Shown here: positions 17,152-23,668 of the stretch, one piece after another
Layout: every line of letters begins with the position of its first letter
How positions within the stretch are numbered: position 1 is the first letter of the stretch
Program-made: the position numbers and the translations under genes
Assembly (NCBI GenBank): GCA_002919305.1
Contig: PKFB01000033.1
Span: forward strand, 62,001-126,000
Source of the DNA: Actinomycetales bacterium
GTDB lineage: Bacteria > Actinomycetota > Actinomycetes > Mycobacteriales > Micromonosporaceae
Reading direction: 5' to 3'
Length of the DNA stretch: 64,000 nt
The notes under the pieces: generated by a model
What the model was told of the DNA's origin: nothing
Databases searched by the model: none
Seen by the model: the letters and a program-made list of their open reading frames with translations, nothing else

Positions 17152-18712
17152 GACCGTCAGCCTCCAGGATCATCAGTTTTCTGCGAAGTACCTGAGGGAA
17201 TCGGGCCACGGTGGCGCACAGACGCAGCAGGGAGACAGCCGACCGCAGCCTCTCGCGGGGATCGGCGAGGACCTCCTTCAGATGAGCCGCGTCGATCCAG
17301 GCGGTGTCCTCCACTTTCTCGAGCAGATCGACACGGCGCTGCTCAGATCCCAACTGTTCCTGCACGAAGGCCGCGGCCAGCAGCCGCAGCCGAGGCAGGG
17401 GAGGTGGGTCGGCGGGACGCCACGGTTCGGGGAGCAACCCACCCAACGCCGCCGGCAGGCCACGCTGATCGGCTTTTCGGCGTCCGTTACGACGGGCCAC
17501 CACCAGCGCCGCTCCGACGACCGCGGGGTGGGTGGCGATGAGGACGGGGACGCTGGTGCGTACGCCTCGGCAATCTTCGACACGATCGAGGAGGTCCAAT
17601 GTGCGCTGCGCGATCGCCGCCACGATTGGGTCGTGACCGGCCACCAGATGGCTGGGGATCCGGGCGTTGCTGGCGGTGGCGCCGGTACTCAACGCCTGCG
17701 GGGTCAACCAGGGGTGAGCCGACGGTTCGGCGTCGGCGCTCTCCGGATTCGTCGATTGCGCGGTGGGGCGCCACCACGCGCTCCACCACGGCTTGCCATA
17801 CAACTGCGGCGGTGGCTCCGCCACGCTGAGCAGCCGCCACCCTGAGCGCCACCACTGCCGACGGCCGGGGACGGTGGCGAACAGGTGAGCCAGACCCAGG
17901 GCACTCACCGGCGTACCGGCGTTGGTGGCGGTCAGCGTCACAAGCCAGGGATCCAGCTCCTCCAGATAAGGGGGAAGGGCGTCACCGCAGATCCGTCGCC
18001 ACCAGGGCGTCCCGTCGATCACCTCGACGGTGGAGTCCAACCGTTCCCGACGCGCGGCCAACACCGGAAGATCCACATGCACGTGCACCATCGGACGGTT
18101 CCCGACCCGTCCCACCACGGTCGAGCCGGCTCCGCCGCTGACCCCCACGATGGGGTGGTGCGGGATGTCATCCAGCGCCTCGGCCAGCGCCTCCGCCAGA
18201 AGGGCCGAGGCGCGCCGGTCCCGCCGGCGGGAGACCTCCAGGCCGGTGTAGTCGAACGTCTCGTGGTGCAGCCGCTGCCGTCCTCCGGCGATTCCGACCC
18301 CGGTGCCGGGCGGAAGCCGGAACACATCCTGATACACCGTCAGGGGAGCGGGCACATCGCCGCCGGCGAGCAGAGCCGCGACCGCGGTGTCGAGGACGGG
18401 GGTCTGCGCATCGACAAGGTCACCGAGACGGGTAGAGAACGACACCGCCGCACCGGCGGGTGTCGAGCGGGTGGTGTAGTACACCGGCACCATGCTCAAC
18501 GCGCCGCGTCGCACCAGCCCGGAGGTGGGATCCCAGCCACTGACCGTCCCACGGTTGCTGCTCCGGAACGGTCCGACCTCCACCGGACCCGTCGTCCGGA
18601 CCCGGCAACCACATGAGAACTCCACCAGCACCTCGGCGGGATGGCCGGTCCGGAGGATCCCCGAGAACCCCACCACCGCGCCGGCGTGGACTTCACACCT
18701 GGACGTGTTCAT
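17144..18712 (-). CDS. Asparagine-synthetase-like protein of a peptide-maturation locus (lasso C-like, divergent)
   Basis: 522 residues from ATG 18712, with AGGAG upstream. The N-terminal region resembles the degenerate glutaminase half of AsnB relatives, without the catalytic cysteine at position 2. RLPPGTGVGIAGG links to the synthetase half, where the PP-loop reads SGGAGS (residues 192-197) instead of the usual SGGxDS. The conserved aspartate is therefore absent. In lasso peptides the homologue (McjC type) activates a side-chain carboxylate with ATP to close a macrolactam. With this PP-loop, activity is uncertain and a binding or scaffold role is possible. It overlaps the B2-like gene by 20 bases. 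Confidence 0.75.
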   Translation of the reverse strand: MNTSRCEVHAGAVVGFSGILRTGHPAEVLVEFSCGCRVRTTGPVEVGPFRSSNRGTVSGWDPTSGLVRRGALSMVPVYYTTRSTPAGAAVSFSTRLGDLVDAQTPVLDTAVAALLAGGDVPAPLTVYQDVFRLPPGTGVGIAGGRQRLHHETFDYTGLEVSRRRDRRASALLAEALAEALDDIPHHPIVGVSGGAGSTVVGRVGNRPMVHVHVDLPVLAARRERLDSTVEVIDGTPWWRRICGDALPPYLEELDPWLVTLTATNAGTPVSALGLAHLFATVPGRRQWWRSGWRLLSVAEPPPQLYGKPWWSAWWRPTAQSTNPESADAEPSAHPWLTPQALSTGATASNARIPSHLVAGHDPIVAAIAQRTLDLLDRVEDCRGVRTSVPVLIATHPAVVGAALVVARRNGRRKADQRGLPAALGGLLPEPWRPADPPPLPRLRLLAAAFVQEQLGSEQRRVDLLEKVEDTAWIDAAHLKEVLADPRERLRSAVSLLRLCATVARFPQVLRRKLMILEADGHG

Positions 18713-19121
18713 GGCGCTCCTGGTGGGGAAACCGGATCAGCTCCTGCAAATACGTATGAGCGGGCAGGCTCGTACCCATCGGCACTCCATCCACTTCGAC
18801 CCAGGCGAATAGCCGCCGGTGTCGTGTCGTCTCCGGTATCGGCTCGTACCCGATCACCAGGTCCGCCGCGTGGCCAAGGCGGCGGAGCACCAACGTGGTC
18901 ACCGCGTTCTCCCGAAGCGGGGGATGGAACCCCGACAGGAGCCGCTGGATCAGGCGCACCCTGGTGATCGGCGGTGGCCCGGACCTGCGCCGTTGTACCG
19001 CGCTGGTCCGGGCAGTGACTTCGATCCGGTTCACCACTTCGTCGACGTTCAGGTATCGGGTGGACAGCACCTCACGCGCCAGACGGATTGATCTGTTTCT
19101 GGACACGGAACGCCACCACAC
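18693..19121 (-). CDS. Lasso-peptide B2-like (transglutaminase-fold) protein without the catalytic residues
   Basis: About 142 residues from GTG 19121 (GTG 19106 is also possible), starting two bases after the precursor's stop. The C-terminal block (RENAVTTLVLRRLGHAADLVIGYEP, then RRLFAWVEVDGVPM) aligns by eye with the McjB/B2 C-terminal domain, where leader-cleaving enzymes have a cysteine before the first helix and AHAWVEVDG with a catalytic histidine. Here the cysteine position is not cysteine and the histidine is replaced (LFAWVEVDG). It probably cannot cleave by the usual Cys-His mechanism. The frame upstream of 19121 overlaps the precursor and is not used. Confidence 0.62.
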   Translation of the reverse strand: MWWRSVSRNRSIRLAREVLSTRYLNVDEVVNRIEVTARTSAVQRRRSGPPPITRVRLIQRLLSGFHPPLRENAVTTLVLRRLGHAADLVIGYEPIPETTRHRRLFAWVEVDGVPMGTSLPAHTYLQELIRFPHQERHEHVQV

Positions 19122-19122
19122 G

Positions 19123-19356
19123 TCAGCACGCGTAGCAGGGGGCGTTACAGATGCAGGTACCCCAATTGCAGCCCCCGCCATTGGGGCACCGCCGGCAGCC
19201 GCTGGGGGTGTAGTGGCAGCTGCGACAGTACGAAGCACAGCTCAACCCGGGAGGAATACACGCGTTCTCGTTCAGACACGCCCGTTCGGTGTCGACTTCG
19301 TAGTCGGTGATCTCAAACGGACGGTACGCGGTGACGAGAGCCTCAAGAGTAGGCAT
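19123..19356 (-). CDS. Precursor of a 12-cysteine, defensin-like (CS-alpha-beta pattern) peptide
   Basis: 77 residues from ATG 19356, with a strong GGGGGAG eight bases upstream; an upstream extension of the frame is noncoding. Residues 1-25 form a cysteine-free leader (MPTLEALVTAYRPFEITDY, then acidic VDTER). The rest holds 12 cysteines at 27, 33, 40, 44, 47, 54, 57, 63, 68, 70, 74 and 77. The spacing contains CxxxC (40-44), a GG-x-C (61-63) and a terminal CxC (68-70), the order used by CS-alpha-beta defensins such as plectasin and actifensin; other cysteines are extra. It is the first gene of the tight operon with the B2-like, AsnB-like, PqqD-like and MauE-like genes. A secreted antimicrobial is my inference. 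Confidence 0.78.
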   Translation of the reverse strand: MPTLEALVTAYRPFEITDYEVDTERACLNENACIPPGLSCASYCRSCHYTPSGCRRCPNGGGCNWGTCICNAPCYAC

Positions 19357-19439
19357 CAAGATCACTCCCCCTTTGACTGGCGTACGTATCTGCAGAGACG
19401 TCCATGACGGTGTCGCTTGCAGGAGAGGACAAGACGACT

Positions 19440-19510
19440 GTTCGCGATAGCCCTTAATCGTAGGGTTATATATACCTTGTATCGGGATAATTCCTATATC
19501 AAAGGCTTGA
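19440..19510 (-). promoter_or_regulatory. AT-rich promoter region for the precursor operon
   Basis: Between the S9 peptidase stop (19521) and the precursor start there are 164 bases with a distinct AT-rich island. Read on the minus strand it holds TTGATATAGGAATTATCCC and a TATATATAACCC box. I cannot fix the -35/-10 spacing with confidence. An imperfect inverted repeat CCCT-n7-AGGG at 19451-19465 and the word TAGGGTTAT at 19461-19469, also found before the ABC exporter, could be regulator contacts. Confidence 0.45.
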
Positions 19511-19520
19511 GAGCGATGAC

Positions 19521-21662
19521 CTAACCCGCTGTCGGACACACGTCACACCAGCGGTACGCCCACCGCGCATGCTCCAGGACCGCCGTCTCCAGCCCTTCCC
19601 GAGTGGTGAAGGTGTGCCCTTCCCCGGGGAGGAGCACCAACCGGCACGGTGTGCCCACCGCGGTGAGCGCTTGAAACAGCAGCTCCGCCTGTCCCGGTGG
19701 CGTCGCCGGGTGAGCGTCGGCCAGTCCATGCAGGATCAGCACCGGGCGTCGAATGCGAGGAGCGTTCAGCAATGCGTCGAAATCCCGGTAGACCCGTTCC
19801 GCTTCCCACAAGGTCCGGTGCTCGGCCTGAAAACCCAGTGGGGTCCACATCCGGCTGTAGGCGCCACTGCTGACGACGGCTGCTTGGAAGGCGTCGGTGT
19901 CGGCAAGCGCGATCAGCGCCAACGAGGCGCCGAAGCTGTGTCCGGCAACCACCAGATCGCGGTCACCGAGATCTCCTTCTTTGCGCGTCACCGTCACCAA
20001 TTGCGCCACCCGGTCGGCGATACCCGGTCGGATGCGATCGTCGGGGACCTCCGGCCACCACGGCACCTCTAGATCCAGCACCCCCACGGGGAAACCGAGT
20101 CCGGCCAGCAGACGCGGCAGGGGGAAACCGCGGAGCGTCTCTTCCCCAGAGCCTTCCGCGGGTCGACTGCTCAGCGCTCCGGACGGGACGTCCCGCAGGA
20201 CGACAAACCCGCTAGCACGCTGATCGGAGGGGGAGGGGAGCACACACGTCACCTCCGCACGGCCGTCCCCGAGCGGATCCGGGATGCGCACCCACTGGAG
20301 GTGTGAGGACAGCCCAGCCGGGCTACGCGCCGGGGCCAGGCGAGGGGGAGCGGCGATGGGGATATGGCATGCCGTCACCGTCCGGATGTCTGACCCGTCG
20401 GTGATCCGGAGGATGCCCCGCTCCCAGTCGGTCACCCCGATCACGTCCTCACCGGGCCCCAACGAGATCCGGTGCCGGGTGCGGGGCGGTGCGCTGTCCG
20501 GCCCGCTGTCCACCACCATGATCTGCCGGTGGCCGGCCCTGTCGGTGACCGCGATCGCGAATGATGCCGAGGCGCTGCCCTGCGCCGTTTCGATGACCTC
20601 GACGCGTACCGGGGATGGGGTGGGCGGCGGGAGGCTGTGAAAACGTCGCAGCCCCGAACCATCGACGACGATGAGGCTGGCGCCGTCCTCGGTGACCAGC
20701 GTCCAAGGCAGCCAGGCGGGCAACCCCAACGTGTCGGGGATCAACACGTTGTCGCACAGCACACGCCCCTGGCCCTCACCGGGGAACGGATAGTGGAGCA
20801 GGACCCCACTCTCACCGCGAAGCAGCGTGACGACCACACCGTCATCCCGGCAGGCCACCCCACCGGGGACGCCGTCGAGGTGGATCACGGTGTCGACCAC
20901 GTATCCGGTGGGCGTCCACGTCAGGGAGGTCAACTCATACCCACCGGCGGTGTCCGCCGCCAGCGTCGCGATCCGTTCGCCATCCCGGGTGGCCCGGACC
21001 GCCAGGTACACCCCTGCGGGGAGCGGTAGCACGGTGAGTTCGTTCTCCACGGGGTGCTGCGTGGGAAGCTCCCACACTCCCAACCGATACGGGCGCCAAG
21101 CGGTGCCGGACGGTTCCACCGGTCGGAGCCGGATTCGAGAAAACGGGGTCGCTTCCCAGGCCAGGGGAGCCCAGGAAACGGGTTCGCTTGGTTCGCGAGG
21201 GGGCAGGTCGTCCGGCAGGGCCACCAGCACCCGGTCCGGGCCCGCCCACCCTATGGGTGGCTGCTCCACATCCGGCGTTCTGATCTGCCCCACCGTGACA
21301 CGCCGTTCCGTCGGCCACGCCACCCACGGTTGTGGATGACCGTCTGTCCACGCGTAGCCGGCGAGCGCGGAACCGTCCGCGCTCCAGGCGGGCAGACCCA
21401 CCACTGTGTCTAGTCCGGGTGCCTGCCATAGGGAGCCCTCCGGATCGACCACACTGAGCCGGGCGCCCGGTCCGGTCACCGTCGAGGGATACGTCGGCGC
21501 GGTCAGCACCGCCGCTCGACGGCTCGCCTCCGAGCGCACCACCTGGGTCTGACGCTCCGCGTTCAACAGCGCCGTGACACGAGCATCAAGGTCATCGTCT
21601 GGGCGCGGGCGGGATATTGCCGGGGCGGCCGAACCGTACTCCCCGGATCGCTCATACGTCAT
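19521..21662 (-). CDS. S9-family (prolyl oligopeptidase-like) serine peptidase
   Basis: 713 residues. The N-terminal two thirds look like a beta-propeller (repeated blocks such as GLPAWSADGSALAGYAW and LVTEDGASLIVVDGSG). The C-terminal alpha/beta hydrolase carries the nucleophile elbow GHSFGA (Ser576), the aspartate in LHGLADAHP (Asp649) and GEGHTF (His683). No signal peptide is seen, so it is cytosolic. GGAGTGACC precedes ATG 21662. It lies upstream of the precursor operon on the same strand. Members of this family act on short peptides, and lasso-peptide isopeptidases belong to it. It may trim the leader or protect the producer; this is inferred from position. Confidence 0.87.
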   Translation of the reverse strand: MTYERSGEYGSAAPAISRPRPDDDLDARVTALLNAERQTQVVRSEASRRAAVLTAPTYPSTVTGPGARLSVVDPEGSLWQAPGLDTVVGLPAWSADGSALAGYAWTDGHPQPWVAWPTERRVTVGQIRTPDVEQPPIGWAGPDRVLVALPDDLPPREPSEPVSWAPLAWEATPFSRIRLRPVEPSGTAWRPYRLGVWELPTQHPVENELTVLPLPAGVYLAVRATRDGERIATLAADTAGGYELTSLTWTPTGYVVDTVIHLDGVPGGVACRDDGVVVTLLRGESGVLLHYPFPGEGQGRVLCDNVLIPDTLGLPAWLPWTLVTEDGASLIVVDGSGLRRFHSLPPPTPSPVRVEVIETAQGSASASFAIAVTDRAGHRQIMVVDSGPDSAPPRTRHRISLGPGEDVIGVTDWERGILRITDGSDIRTVTACHIPIAAPPRLAPARSPAGLSSHLQWVRIPDPLGDGRAEVTCVLPSPSDQRASGFVVLRDVPSGALSSRPAEGSGEETLRGFPLPRLLAGLGFPVGVLDLEVPWWPEVPDDRIRPGIADRVAQLVTVTRKEGDLGDRDLVVAGHSFGASLALIALADTDAFQAAVVSSGAYSRMWTPLGFQAEHRTLWEAERVYRDFDALLNAPRIRRPVLILHGLADAHPATPPGQAELLFQALTAVGTPCRLVLLPGEGHTFTTREGLETAVLEHARWAYRWCDVCPTAG

Positions 21663-21890
21663 CGATGGTCACTCCAATGTGGATATGAGGTCTGATTGCG
21701 GCGGAAAGGTCTGAAGGAACTGCGCAGCGGTGGGGTGGAGCCGAGGCGACCTCGCCGCTGCCTGATGCGAGCGCCTCACGGCCGTCAAGCGACTCGGCCA
21801 ACCTGTGGCCCAGATGTCCAGATCCAAAGGTGAGGGGTACGCGGGGTCCGGTGGTGGCTGTAGGGTGAGGACGTCGATACTTTTAGTGGC

Positions 21891-22298
21891 ATGGAACCTG
21901 TGTCCATGGCCCTGGTGGCGGCTTCCATCACCGCCGCGGCATCCTCCATGGCGACCGAGGCGGGGCGTCACGCGTGGGCCTCGCTTGGTCGACTCGTCCG
22001 CCGTGCATTCGGTGACCGCGCCCCCGCGGTCCTTCCGGAGCAGGCCCCCGCCCAGCCCGATCCGGAGTGGGTGCAGGACCTAGCGCGGAAGTTGGTCGAC
22101 TACGCCGCCGGTGATGAGCGTTTCGCAGCGGATCTGCGGAGCTGGGCGGTGGACTCGCGCGTTCCCGCGACGGCGGTGGGTGACGCGGTCATCAACACCA
22201 TCTCCGGAGGCGCGACGGTCCACGGCACCGTGATCCAGGGGCGTGACTTCACCGGATCGATCCATTTTGGATCGAGTGCCTCGGCGGACGAGCGCTAA
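21891..22298 (+). CDS. Small actinobacterial protein with a 'ISGG...G.V.QGRD..G.IHFG' tail, unknown function
   Basis: 135 residues. The N-terminus (MEPVSMALVAASITAAASS) is a helix-rich, small-residue segment, followed by a polar helical region (DPEWVQDLARKLVDYAAGDE). The end reads NTISGGATVHGTVIQGRDF and then TGSIHFGSS. This glycine/beta-rich tail recurs, to my knowledge, at the ends or linkers of many actinobacterial regulatory and NACHT/NB-ARC-type proteins, where its role is unclear. No enzymatic motif is seen. It is divergent from the S9 peptidase and converges on the deacetylase gene. Confidence 0.6.
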   Translation: MEPVSMALVAASITAAASSMATEAGRHAWASLGRLVRRAFGDRAPAVLPEQAPAQPDPEWVQDLARKLVDYAAGDERFAADLRSWAVDSRVPATAVGDAVINTISGGATVHGTVIQGRDFTGSIHFGSSASADER

Positions 22299-22337
22299 CC
22301 CGGTAACGACTCGGGGCCCGGGAGCGCAGCCGGCCGG

Positions 22338-23417
22338 TCAGTAAGGGTGGAGCTGCGCGGCGACATGAGGCGCGGGCTCCACCCCGAGGGTACGCGGGTA
22401 CGAGATGACATGGGGGTCTCCGTCGGAGATGTACCGGGTGTGCTCCAGGCGGGGCATCCAGTAGTCCTCGTCAAGGTCGATGCTCCCGTGCCAGGACCGG
22501 ATCCGGGGGATGGCGAACGGGTTCCAGTCTTTGGAGTACGGAGAAGGCGCCGGGCCGGCCCCGACCAGCATCACGCCGTCATAGGAGTACGTCACCCCCT
22601 GCCAGGTACCGCGATAGGCGGCCGCGGGATCATCGGGCATGATCCCGAAGGGGAGGCTCATCGTGCGTACCTGGTATCCGGGGAGCTCCTCAGCGAGGAG
22701 AAGGTGCAACTCGCCGATCTCGGCCTGGACACCGGCGGTGTCCAACGCACCGAGATTGGCGTGATGAGCGGTGTGGTTTCCGATCTCCCAGCCGTGCGAG
22801 GCCAACCACCGCAGCTCAGGACCGGGGTCGGAGCGGCCGAACGGTCGCTCGTTGACATACATCGTTCCGACGGCGCGGAACCCGGGATACTTCTCCGCAA
22901 CGGACATCAAGATGCCCACGGCGCAGGACGGATCCACGGTGCCATCAGGCAGGAGCCGGAACTGGCTGGGGTGGCCGTCGTCGAAGGTCAGAACCACCGG
23001 ACTGGTCCCTGCGGGAAGATCCAAGTCTCCGGTGACCAGTTCGGCGGCCGTCACAGGGACGTACCGGTGGGTCGCCAGATACTCCATACTCTGGCGGAAC
23101 TGCTCCGGGGTCTGGGCGTAGTCGCCCCGGGCGTTCTCCTCCACCTGGTGAATCATCAGCACCGGGATGTCGCCCAGTTCATTGGCCCTCACACTGGCGG
23201 GTTCGGGAAGTGGGAAGACCGATGGGCTCGCGGACATCGCATCTGGTACCGGCTCCACCGACGCCGCCACATTGGCGGAGGGACGCGTGGCTGAATCGAC
23301 CGTCTCCTGCTGAGGGGCGCCACCGCATCCGCTCAGCAGAGAGACGGTGAGCAGGCAGCCTGTGCACAGGCGCAGCGGAGACGGCAGAGCGGTCAGGGGG
23401 TCGGTACGTATCGACAC
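22338..23417 (-). CDS. Polysaccharide deacetylase (NodB domain) lipoprotein
   Basis: 359 residues from GTG 23417. A lipoprotein signal ends in LLSGCGG, so the cysteine at about residue 31 would be lipidated outside the membrane. After a low-complexity linker, the NodB-homology domain starts with IPVLMIHQV. Motif 1 is LTFDDG (metal-binding aspartate) and motif 2 is NHTAHH (metal histidines). It removes acetyl groups from a polysaccharide such as peptidoglycan, chitin-like material or xylan; the substrate is undetermined. GGGAG in GGGAGCGCTC acts as its ribosome-binding site and overlaps a CebR-like half palindrome. Confidence 0.88.
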   Translation of the reverse strand: MSIRTDPLTALPSPLRLCTGCLLTVSLLSGCGGAPQQETVDSATRPSANVAASVEPVPDAMSASPSVFPLPEPASVRANELGDIPVLMIHQVEENARGDYAQTPEQFRQSMEYLATHRYVPVTAAELVTGDLDLPAGTSPVVLTFDDGHPSQFRLLPDGTVDPSCAVGILMSVAEKYPGFRAVGTMYVNERPFGRSDPGPELRWLASHGWEIGNHTAHHANLGALDTAGVQAEIGELHLLLAEELPGYQVRTMSLPFGIMPDDPAAAYRGTWQGVTYSYDGVMLVGAGPAPSPYSKDWNPFAIPRIRSWHGSIDLDEDYWMPRLEHTRYISDGDPHVISYPRTLGVEPAPHVAAQLHPY

Positions 23418-23428
23418 GAGCGCTCCCA
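23418..23428. promoter_or_regulatory. Partial CebR-like site overlapping the deacetylase ribosome-binding site
   Basis: GAGCGCTCCCA (minus strand TGGGAGCGCTC) matches 11 of the 14 bases of the cellobiose-regulator consensus TGGGAGCGCTCCCA. It directly abuts the GTG start. The match includes the Shine-Dalgarno-like GGGAG, so it may be coincidental. Confidence 0.3.
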
Positions 23429-23603
23429 GGGCTTACAGATGCTCACGATCATCGGCCCTAGTTACTCACAAATACAGAGAAAATGCTGGTTTTTCACAAT
23501 ATTTCCGACTAAAAGTCGTACAGAAGCCTGTCTGGGGCGCTCGGATCAATCGACGCGTGCGGGCTGGAGGGGGAGCTTCACGGTGATATCTCCCCAAACA
23601 TAA

Positions 23604-23650
23604 GGTGTGGACACCGCCCACCACAGACGGTGGCAGACGATGTCCACACC
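23604..23650. terminator. Branched hairpin terminator candidate after the CE1 esterase
   Basis: Outer arms GGTGTGGACA (23604-23613) and TGTCCACACC (23641-23650) pair perfectly and enclose a second stem, CCACC-acagac-GGTGG (23618-23633). It lies just past the minus-strand esterase stop and probably ends that transcript. Confidence 0.65.
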
Positions 23651-23668
23651 AGGGCCCGGAACAGGAGC

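Noticed and set aside
19122-19238. Upstream extension of the B2-like frame to 19238
   Set aside because: It overlaps the precursor's cysteine-rich core in another frame and reads as alanine/proline-rich shadow sequence.
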